A program made the translations under genes and the position numbers. A DNA stretch of 64,000 bases. It comes from Acheta domesticus (Eukaryota; Arthropoda; Insecta; Orthoptera; Gryllidae). The notes under the pieces were generated by a model. It ran no database searches, had not been told where the DNA came from, and worked only from the letters and a program-made list of their open reading frames with translations. How positions within the stretch are numbered: position 1 is the stretch's first letter; every line of letters begins with the position of its first letter. Positions 55,001-64,000 of this stretch are shown piece by piece. The stretch spans positions 228,804,636-228,868,635 of the forward strand of contig JAHLJT010000631.1 in NCBI GenBank assembly GCA_031308135.1, in the 5' to 3' direction.

Positions 55001-56730
55001 TCAAATATAAATGCCAATACAAAAAACAGTTTTCTCCAATTTTGTCACACAGGACATAGTTCCGTCATTACTGTACCATGCTTAAGCATCTTTGTGTTCT
55101 CAGTACTAAATTTGCTGCCTAAGAAGTGGAATAGAATGTGCGTTAAAAATATTCCATTCTGCATTATGTATGCTTGCAAAAGTAATAAAGTAGAAAATGT
55201 TTAGCCTCAACTCCTATATATATATACACTCATAGTACACAATTTTGGATAATAGCAAGCACTAAACATATAATCTATCAAAAGGGATTCTCCAGACAAG
55301 CAGGAAAGATTCTGTTAATAGTCACTAACCAAATGGACTTGTATTTTCAATTTTGTCCAATTTTTGATATTTCAAGTTAACACTTGAAAATGTATTTTCA
55401 TGCATATACAATGAACATGTTTTCCACATTTATAGCAGGTAGTGAAATAACTATTTTAATATGTGTGTATCAATAGTAGAAGAAATTTCAATCTCTATGT
55501 ACATTCTGATTCCACACAAAAAGAAACTTCTCTTGTATTAACATTTTCCTACAAACAATGATATGCCTTCTCCTTCTAGTTACAATGATCAAATACATTA
55601 ACATATCGAAACAAACTGTATCTTTTAATTGTTTATCATAATCCATTTTTTACATGCTGATACATACATTTCAAACAGCACAATTATATCCTAGGAACAC
55701 AATACAAATTACATTATCAAGCAGTCACACCTAACTCACACAAACGTTTTATTGAAAAGCTGATGAGTATTCAACCACAATGTTTCATTTTCATTCCAAA
55801 GGCCAATGGATATGCTATTCTACTAATTCATGGAAAAATGTTGAATAGCATATTTGTATATAATACAGAAATGTACATACTACATAAGCTTTACAAAGTT
55901 AATTAACCTGCAGAGTTTCCAAAAGAGACGTGTAATAGAATTACTGAGGTCACTAAAAATAGAGTTACTTTCACCAAAAAACTAAGTTCATTGCATATTT
56001 TAATTTGAAATGTACATCACACAACATGAACAAAAATATTGTACATAAATTGTGTGATTACAATGAAACTATTAAAAGCATAATGCAACTTCTTTCACAG
56101 CTAAGGACAAGAAATGAAAAATTAATATCATCAATGTTAAAAACAACAAAAATGAATAAATTAATCACTTATTTTATCCCTGTCTCCCTTCTCAGAGCAT
56201 TGACACAAATCTTTCAATTTATAATTTACAGATCTCATTTGAATTATCTTTTCCACTACAGCACAGAAATCACATGCCATTGTGGGTGAATATAGAAATA
56301 AGTCATAGGTATCACTACAAATAAGCACACACTGAGAAGCTGTGAAAGAAAACAACAACAATAACAACAGGAATACTGGCAGAACCTACATCATTTCTGA
56401 ATGACATTTTTGTCTTGTGAACTCCACAATATAACTTATCCTATACACAGATTGTACAATTTTGGCCATGTGGACCTTGTGTCTATATATGCAGAATATT
56501 ACTATTTACCATATACTTAAATCTAACAGGATCCAAAACTGAAACATTTTCTCCTAGTTTCAAGAAAATTCTTCCATGTTCATTGAATGAAAAACTTATT
56601 AAGTAAATCAAATACATGTACAATCACAGCTACACACAGAAGTAAAACTGGGTGTGTCCTATTTAAACAAATGTAATCACCTGTCAGGTGACACTCACGT
56701 GATGTGTATAATAATTCATTGTCATGGCAT
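52030..56730 (-). other. Inferred ~4.7-kb 3' UTR of a host gene
   Basis: Follows the stop codon at 56731-56733 on the minus strand. It has no match to the repeat families that saturate the rest of the window, no transposon motif, and a steady A-rich plus strand (T-rich transcript) as in long insect 3' UTRs. A minus-strand AATAAA (plus TTTATT, 52050-52055) could be the polyadenylation signal. A Pumilio-type TGTACATA occurs near 55495. Long 3' UTRs are frequent in neural genes. This is inference from composition and position. Confidence 0.5.
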
Positions 56731-56803
56731 TTATACAAACGCTTCTTGTTCATCGATACTCATCTCCACATTTGTAAATGGTATCTGTATTCCATAATCC
56801 AGC
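56731..56803 (-). CDS. Terminal coding exon of an unidentified gene
   Basis: The acceptor TTTTGTTTTTCAG precedes 56803. One base completes a split codon, then 23 codons follow: LDYGIQIPFTNVEM and SIDEQEAFV, then TAA. The residues are balanced and non-repetitive, the acceptor is textbook, and the stop is followed by long repeat-free DNA, all consistent with a genuine last exon. I do not recognise the protein. Upstream exons must lie to the right of the window's MITE at 56859 or beyond 64000. Confidence 0.5.
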
Positions 56804-56858
56804 CTGAAAAACAAAATTCATGTTCAGTTCAACCTTCAAACTAAATTAACGTAATAAC

Positions 56859-57753
56859 TAGAGCCCGGAAGTTTGGCAAAATGCCTTTTTATTATTGTTA
56901 TGATTTTACGACTTTTAACAGTAGGAATCACTTAATTGTACTTCTGGAGTTGTTTTAGTAGTTTTTCATTTTGCCTTATTGCCATTTTGCCTTGTTTTTG
57001 GCATTTTGCCTTATTTGTGCCTTTCTGCCTTTTTCATCATTATTTTCACTTTTTTCGCCTCCTGGCACCAATCTCTATCAATCTGGAAACATACCTGCAA
57101 GCCTGGACAACACAAAGGCATGGTCGTGAATTGTCTTTCTGTCGATGCAGAGGCTCCAGGGTCAGATTGTGTTTAAAATCTAGAAGTAAAGGAAAATTAT
57201 GCCAGTGAAGATTCTTGATAGTTTTAATTGATGCTTACAGACTTATTCGCTCATGAGAAACCTCATCCTATGTTTGTGAATGGTCTAGGATTCCTTTTGA
57301 GAACAGAGCTGTCTGTCCATCTCTGACCCTTCTCAGTTTCTTCTTGTTCTATCTTCCCTTCTGGGAATTACACTATTCCCAAAAACAAAATCTACAATTC
57401 AGATTTCACTCAAACCAATTCACGATTCAAAAGGGAGTCCACAATAGCATTTCGTAGAGGCAGTAGTGCTACTAAAATAAATTCATAGTCGTCATACAAG
57501 TTGGTCTTACAAAGAAAAGGTAGATTCCTTCCATGTTAGTGCTAATGTAAATTTTAGAGTTCGAATAAACATGTGAATCAATATAACTTTTTACACTAAT
57601 TACTTTTAAATGGTGAATTTCTAAGGTTCCTGTATTTTTACCCAGTACTTTAGCCAAGATTGCACTGCATTTTGCATGCCTATTTTAGTCAAAAGAAATG
57701 TCGTTTTGTCTGCTTATTTTAGGTAAAATAAATGTCTGAACTTCCAGGCTCTA
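56859..57753. mobile_element. 895-bp hAT-type non-autonomous element
   Basis: Termini TAGAGCCCGGAAGTTTGG and (reverse complement) TAGAGCCTGGAAGTTC. Flanks GTAATAAC (56851-56858) and GTAATAAT (57754-57761) match at seven of eight bases, an 8-bp duplication. The interior has repeats of GCCTTATTG/CATTTTGCC but no transposase. It lies in the intron 55 bp from the terminal exon's acceptor. Confidence 0.88.
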
Positions 57754-57939
57754 GTAATAATAATAGTCAATTCATCTCCATAGAACATAGTATTTATAAT
57801 AATACTAATTACTTAAATTACTTAATTTTCATGCAAATTATTTATTCAATATTAATGCAAATAAAATTAATAAATTAGTAAGTGTCTCCACATTAATATA
57901 GTGCATTGAAAGTATTATTGAAATTGTCAACTAGCAGAA

Positions 57940-58600
57940 GCGCAGTAAATTTACAGCAAGCTATTACATTTGTCATAAAATTATAGAAAAACTACTCGTA
58001 CTTTGAAAAAATTAAGTATGACCTTATTTGAAGATGTAGTTTTGATAAATACATTTAATGGAGAAAAAATTGTATTTTTAAAATTGTAGTTGTAAGAAAA
58101 CGACGACAACAAAGCACAGTCAATTTCGAGCGGGCTATTACGTTTGTCAGGAAATTATAGAAAAACTACTCATATTTTCAAAAAATTCAACATGGCGTTA
58201 TTTGAAGATCTGTTTTTGATGAGCATATTTCATTAAGAAAAACAATCACATCTTCACAAGTGTATTGTAGAAAGACGCCGAAATTTTTTTATTTTTTAAA
58301 ATTTTTGCTAAATCAGGCATTTTAATGAACATGAAACCTGCACCATTCTCTTAAGCTTCCTTTATGCTATCTCAGGTCCCAATTTAATCAAAAACGTTGT
58401 GCGGTTTTTAAGAAAAAATGCTTTAAAGAAAATAAAAAATTGTCTATGTTTGACACAATTTTTTGAGAAAAATACTTATGTTTCTGAAAAATTGAATATG
58501 ACCTTATTTGATGACCTATTTTTTATGAACTCATTTCATTAAGAAAAAAAATTGTATCTTCATAATTGTAGGAAGATTCCGAAAAAAATTTGAGTTTTTT
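57940..58600 (+). repeat. Diverged tandem monomers (~170 bp)
   Basis: Three units (about 57950, 58125, 58440) share GCGGGCTATTACGTTTGTC-like sequence, ATTATAGAAAAACTACTC, ATGACCTTATTTGAAGAT and GAAAGACGCCGAAA. Another unit is at 63185-63305. Confidence 0.8.
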
Positions 58601-58689
58601 TAATTTTCGAAAAATCAGAGTTTTCAACCAACATGAGACCTACGCTGACCTTTTGACTATTATTCAGATCGATCAGAGAGTATCAATTT

Positions 58690-58950
58690 TGGAGAAAATC
58701 GGCTGAACGGTTTAGTAGCTAGCGTTGTTCACGGACGGACGGGGGGACGGACAGACATTTTGCTTTCAATCGGTTTTTCGGTATCAAGGACCCGCAAAAT
58801 AGAGATTCTGGCTGCACCACGTGTTAGGAGTTTTTTTTTTAATTTAGCAACTGGATTTATCCACTTTTTCATTACCAGGGCCCTGTAATAAGAGTTTTTC
58901 TGCCGAAAATACGCCAACCTACATACGTATAGTATAGGGGAAAGTACAAA
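58690..58950 (+). repeat. Head-repeat copy joined to piggyBac
   Basis: GACGGACGG, TTTTTCGGTATCAAGGACCC, CACCACGTGTTAGG, CTGGATTTATCCACTTTTTC, TATAGTATAGGGGAAAGT: the order of the 12018-12230 arm. It ends about 15 bp before the piggyBac start codon. Confidence 0.82.
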
Positions 58951-58964
58951 TGCTTATTTCATGA

Positions 58965-60745
58965 ATGACAGACGAATATAAAAGGCCTCTATCAACTGCT
59001 GAGCTAATTTCAGTGATGGACGAAGATCAAGACCTCATCACTGCAGATATGATAGATGCTGTGTACATTCCTCCTAACGTGGATGAAATGACAAATGAGG
59101 AAAACTTTGATCATGATGATGATCTTCTGGAGGAAAACAAAATTGAAACCGACGTTGCGGGTACGTTTGAAATACATGCACACACCGAGCATGACGAAGT
59201 GACTCTGTCCAAAGAGGAAGAACCCAGACCATCTGCGAAGAAAAAAGTGAGATGAGAAAATGAAGAAAGAATATATTCCTAACTGGAAGAAGATAGAACC
59301 TACTTATATTTCTTCACTTCAATTGGAAGAACTAGTGAAACAAGAGAAAATAAAGAATACATTGGACAGCCATTCCCCGTTTGAAGTTTTTTCTTTGTAT
59401 TTTGATGTGGATGTATTGTCAAAAATTGTGGATTTCACAAATAAATATGCACAAGATAATAATCGCCACTCATTTCGAATTGATATTTCATTGTTAAAAA
59501 AATTTATTGGAATAATGATTTTGTCAGGATATCACACATAACTTGCCATTAAGCTGTATTGGTCCAAAGATGAAGACAAAAGGTTGCCACTTGTCAGAAA
59601 GTGCAACAGTCGCAACACATTCTTGTCAGTCAAATAAAACATTCATTTGTCTGACAATAACCACCTTGATAAAAATGATAAGTTCACAAAACTTAGGCCT
59701 ATCTTTGATATTATTAATGAAAAAATTCTCTAATTTGGTATATTTTCACACAATTTGTCCATTAATAAAGAAATGGTGCCTTATTTTGAGAAGCATTCTT
59801 GTAAAATGTTCATGAGGAAAGCCAGTAAGATTTGGCTTCAAAATGGTGCTTGTGCATTTCAAGTGGTTACCTATTCAAATTTATTCCCTACGGTGGAAAG
59901 TAGGCAAGCAGAGATAAGTCCGAATTTAATTTGGGCGAGGAAGTAGTCACTAATTTACTTTTGGTTATAGATGAACCATCTCGCTACTATATATATTTTG
60001 ATAATTTCTTCTCTTCATATAATTTATTTCATATTTTGAAGCTAAAGGGATTTTTTGTTACTGGTACGATTTGTGAGAACCGTACTGGAAAATGTCCATT
60101 AGAAAAAACTTAACTATGAAGAAAAAAGAGAAGGCCTTATTTGATTTTGCTTTCAAAGAAGAGTCAGAAGTAATGATGGTTAGATGGACTGACAACTCCA
60201 TTGTTACTGTTGCTAGCAACCATGGCACCATTCAGCCCTTGGCGAATGCCAAAAGATACAGCAGAAAAGAAAAAAAGAACATTTCTGTGCCAAGGCCCAA
60301 CGTAATTGCCAAGTACAATAAATATATTGGCGGTGTTGATTTACATGACAACGCCATTGCAAATTACAGAATTCAGATAAGAAGCAAAAAAACTCTTTAC
60401 CAAATTGATTGACAGTGCAATAGTAAACTCATGGAAATTATACAATATTTCAAATGAAGATCAGATGTCAAAACTAGAATTTCATTCTTATTTGGCAATG
60501 ACACTAATAAAATCTGAGAACTGTGCAAAAGAAAGTGATTACAATAATGGGACAATGAATACCCCGGAGCATGAAAAATCACATTGGGATCAACCCTCAC
60601 ACAATTCCCTACCTAAAGAAGTACGGTAGGATTACATGGGGCAAGAGATTAAAGCCAGAAGAAGGTGCAGAATGTGCAAAAGCATAACAATTTACAAGGG
60701 CAAAAAGTGCGATGTACATCTGCATTCAAACTGCTATCACTCTGT
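58965..60745 (+). pseudogene. piggyBac transposase pseudogene (PGBD3-like)
   Basis: All parts are present in order across about seven frames. Acidic N-terminus (PLSTAELISVMDEDQD, IPPNVDEMTNEEN, EIHAHTEHDEV). Linker EYIPNWKKIEP. DDE_Tnp_1_7 domain start (SPFEVFSLYFDVDVL, IDISLLKKFIGIMILSGYH). First catalytic block LSINKEMVPYFEKHS, where Asn replaces the usual Asp. Second block YIYFDNFFSSYNLFHILKLK. Third block YNKYIGGVDLHDNAIANYRI. Finally a C-terminal Cys-rich finger RCRMCKSITIYKGKKCDVHL with HSNCYH. Frameshifts near 59255, 59541, 59750, 59930, 60100 and 60410. Terminal repeats and TTAA sites were not identified. Confidence 0.93.
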
Positions 60746-62619
60746 GATATACCGACAATATCACTAGTATTATTTATCACAGTTTGGATGGCGAAGAAAA
60801 TGTGCGCCATTGTTTGACAAGTTTATTCGTGATTATATACTTATATAAATTTGTAATTTGTTAAGATGTGAGATGGTGGTGGCTACTGTTATAGGAAGAG
60901 GTATCATATGGGGGTGACCAAGGACAGGTAATGGTTGGTCGGCAGCAAGAAAAGCGAATTGTACTTTTGTCGGTGTGTTCTAAATGTGGAATGAAAGGAA
61001 TATTGCTGGTGACACAGAGAAATTGAAGAATTGTAAGGAGCAACATTTGGGAGTGGGCGTTCATCGACAGGAAGAGGCACTTTGAATTGGTACAATGACA
61101 GCGGAGAAGAACATGGAGACCAAAGGAAAAGAACATAAGAATGTTCAACTCATTTTTTTTAATTAGTTAACAGGCGTAAAGACCAGAAGATTTGTGTAGT
61201 TAAAGAAATCAATAAATATTAATTGTATTTGAACTAAGCCAACTATTTATTTGCGGGCAGTCTGATGTGGTAAATTCGAAGCTACAATTTCCAGCAGCTT
61301 TGCTTATTTGTGTGAAGGGCACATCAACCGACTGGACTAGCAGGGCAAAATAAGTAATAGTAGTTCCAGTTTAATTAGGAATAGTTATTCAAGTATTGAA
61401 ATAATTATTGCAACTCGTTTCCTGACAGGAAATCATATACCCTTAAGTCCCACAGTTGCCTATAAGCAACATTTTGCTCTACATAAGCTATTTTGGAAAA
61501 AAAATTGTTAACATATTTTTTATGCTTTCTAATGTAATTTTTGATCAAATACCAAATATTATTGAATAAAACTATTATTTCAATACTTGATCGTTAATAG
61601 GTTAATGACTGTCCTCAGATAGAAAATGCTTAAAAGAATTATTCTGCAGGTTTTGTTTTCATTGAAACTCCTGATTTCTTGAAAATTGCAAAAGTTCAAT
61701 ATTATTACAGATACTTGCTCCAACAACAATATTGAAGATTCACATTTTTTCACACAGAAACAGACAAATCTTGATATGGACAGTACAACTTTTTGAAAAT
61801 GTAAGTAGCTTTCACATAGTATTGTGTGAAATATATTCAATTTGTAAACAATTATTTCTTCAAAAATTGCTCCTCGTTTTCTTTCCTCAAAGTAGCAAAG
61901 GGTGAACCAACGGGTGTTAAAAACTCATATTGGTCTCATTTTTGCAACCAGTGCATTGCCAAATAAAATTTTCTATTTTTGAAAATTGCAAAACTACAAA
62001 ATTGATGATAGAGATGTTCATTTTAATAAAACTTTAAAAGCACTTTCTGATGCAATTAGCTTTATAAATCATTACTGAGTAAATGAAATTGTTAATTGCA
62101 AAAATGTTACTTTCAATTTAATTTTTGCGAATGAAGAAAATTTGTTATGTATGTTAGAGTTAAATGATATTGTTATGAATATTGTAATGACATTGTTATT
62201 ATATGAAGAATATTGTTGTTGAAATTAAATAAATATTACAATATTCAGGGAATCTTGTTTACGATTTTCTATACTACAAAAGGTTAAAGAACAAGGTGCT
62301 ACAACAGTACATACTACTTTCTGCATTATTTGTAACTACTTGCATTATTTCCAACACACCATTCAGACAAACAATGATGATTTCACATACAAATTGAACA
62401 TCCAGAACCGAAGGCCATCCAATATATTGCATTATGAATGCATTTGAAACAATGAAATCCTTATGCGTATTTGTATAAACAGTGTTCATGATTTTATTAA
62501 AGTTGAATATACCATATCATTGAAGGCAGAGAACATTGTTAGACTGCTGTTAAGAAAATAAAACCACCTTACCTTATCTTTCCATTCATCTCACCATTCA
62601 ACAACAAATTAGGCAAAGT
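60746..62619. other. No gene; weak repeat similarity at 61670-62060
   Basis: GAAAATTGCAAAA(G/C)T occurs twice with ACAAAATTGATGATAGAGATGT, matching 12640-12720 and 34380-34460. Otherwise AT-rich and unassigned. Confidence 0.5.
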
Positions 62620-62710
62620 TATGTAATGCTGCGGAGAATCGATTAAGAGATTTCAACGCAAATACACATTTTGGGATCCCGTGATACCGAAAAAGTGTTT
62701 TTTTTCAAAA
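62620..62710 (+). repeat. Head-repeat fragment
   Basis: AAAGTTATGTAATGCTGCGG, GATTTCAACGCAAATA, GGGATCCCGTGATACCGAAA, comparable with 34030-34110. Confidence 0.75.
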
Positions 62711-63184
62711 CATACATACATAAAACATACTACATTTGCATTTGATGATATTGCATTTTTTGCGCTACTATAATCTTAGTTATTATTTGAAACCGTCCAA
62801 TTCAACCAAGAAGCGAATTACTCACTGCTTCCATTGCAGTGTTGCAAAAACTATGCAAATTTTAAAATTGCATAAAAATATAATACAAAAGCTTCATAAA
62901 CTTGTATTGGAAAAAGAACCCTGATACCATACAGCTATATTAAGTCACAACAATGACACATAATTCACAGAAACTCGCGACAGCAGAACGGAATTCAATT
63001 GTTGCATCCCCTGCATTGTCGATACTCCCTTAAAGAGCTAGCAATTTGTATTTCCAATATTTGAAAATAAATTATTTCTTTAAAGTTTTATGTGTAAATG
63101 TATAACAAATGGTAGAACGTGAAATCCAGCAAAGAAATAATATACAAAATTGCAAATTCTAATTTACGAAGCTTCCGGCTGTCT

Positions 63185-63540
63185 GAAACGCAGTAAATTT
63201 GCAGCGGGCTATTATGTTTGCCACGAAAGTGTAGAAAAACTACTCATATTTTGAAAAATTAAGCATGACCTTATTTGAAGATGTATTTTTGATAAATACA
63301 TTACATTCCAGCTGCCATCTGTCACCACACAAAGTGCATTTTTTTGACATTTTCTTAATTTTTCAGTTTCCTAATGCTAGAACGGAAATATTAATTTTAG
63401 AATATTAAAGAACACAAAAACCTTGTCCTAAATGGCAATTTTCTTTTAAAAATTTGAAGCTGTTTTTAAGAAAATGGCGTTTAAGCGCTACCAAAAACTG
63501 AAATTTAAAGCTCTTTCGCACAGAAAATTTTTGAGTTCAA
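63185..63540 (-). repeat. Tandem-monomer fragment fused to inverted tail of dispersed repeat
   Basis: 63185-63300 matches the 57940-58600 monomer. From about 63300 the sequence is the reverse complement of the tail segment (CAGCTGCCATCTGTC, TTTCAGTTTCCTA, TTAAAGAACACAAAAACC, AATGGCAATTTTCTTTTAAA). The GTAGCACCACTAG end itself is missing at the junction. Confidence 0.8.
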
Positions 63541-63543
63541 ACA

Positions 63544-63591
<48 letters not shown>
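63541..63591 (+). repeat. (CA)n microsatellite
   Basis: About 25 CA units with one interruption. It lies inside an inverted copy of the dispersed repeat. Confidence 0.97.
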
Positions 63592-63592
<1 letters not shown>

Positions 63593-64000
63593 TTGAAGCA
63601 CTTACATTCACAAATATAGTACTTCACAAATTGCTGGGAATGTGCATATTAAAGATTTGATAGACCTTCCAAAAAATTTACATTAGTGTAATTTTTGAAA
63701 AAAAGAATACCCAAAAATGAACTTTATGTCGTATTAAAGAGTACAATTAGCACTATCCCTTCCAAAATTTTGAACAACAAATTTGGAGCTATTTCTGAGA
63801 AAATGGTGCTTGAGCGTTTCTGAAAATGATGAATTTTGATCTAGTTTTCACAGAAAACAGTTGAGTTCTCGAGAAATTTGACTTAAAATTATTTAGAGCA
63901 CATGTACTCATTAATATAATAATGTCAACAAATCGCCGCTAATGTAAATATTAACCATGTGAGAAGCGAGTCAAAAAAATTAAATTTTTGCAATTTTTGA
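63592..64000 (-). repeat. Dispersed hairpin-monomer repeat, minus orientation, runs off the window
   Basis: Two monomers in reverse orientation (AAATTTACATTAGTGTAATTT hairpin at about 63677; GTTGAGTTCTCGAGAAATTT; CGCCGCTAATGTAAATATTA), matching 2600-2900 and, inverted, 19980-20300. Confidence 0.85.

Overview
The window looks like intergenic and intronic DNA of a large, AT-rich, transposon-dense arthropod genome, most likely an insect. The reasons are spliceosomal exons with consensus splice sites and long introns, pickpocket-type DEG/ENaC exons (an arthropod-expanded family), an R1-clade LINE, and many hAT, piggyBac, Tigger/pogo and Ty3/Gypsy relics. I see no prokaryotic gene organisation, no operons and no CRISPR array. 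The species cannot be named from this sequence.

Host genes. (1) Minus-strand exons of a pickpocket (ppk) sodium-channel gene lie at 559-686, 757-909 and 1004-1207. Two homologous N-terminal exons lie at 18728-18849 and 30159-30263, and both have the splice phase needed to join 1004-1207. The rest of the gene should lie beyond position 1. Exon 757-909 contains a frameshift. (2) A minus-strand terminal coding exon of an unidentified gene lies at 56731-56803. It is followed by about 4.7 kb (to about 52030) that looks like its 3' UTR.

Mobile DNA, in order. hAT relic (1771-2484). HTH/DDE transposase relic (3255-3587 and perhaps 11776-11944), split by a complete minus-strand Ty3/Gypsy element (3588-11752) with 4-bp TSD and nearly identical LTRs. 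LINE fragment (16305-17191). hAT MITE (19261-19415). Tigger/pogo 3' part (20713-21484). Satellite-like arrays (23190-24440). LINE fragment (26480-27410). Perfect 85-bp-arm palindrome (34717-34908). LINE with a restriction-like endonuclease (36476-37745). R1-clade LINE (37975-41075) carrying a SINE and a hAT MITE. A small MITE inside a CA/CT microsatellite, itself split by a 2.75-kb hAT element (41086-44418). Two nested CR1/L2-like LINEs (47230-51423). hAT MITE (56859-57753). A piggyBac relic (58965-60745).

A large non-coding repeat family, built of diverged tandem monomers with a short A/T hairpin, recurs in both orientations throughout (for example 2600-2900, 12376-12990, 13870-14060, 15081-16180, 19980-20712, 21485-22180, 34020-35260, 63185-64000).

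The elements do not form a pathway. The story of the window is repeated nesting of mobile elements in the introns and flanks of two host genes. All coordinates come from reading the sequence and pairing repeats by eye. No alignment or database search was run.
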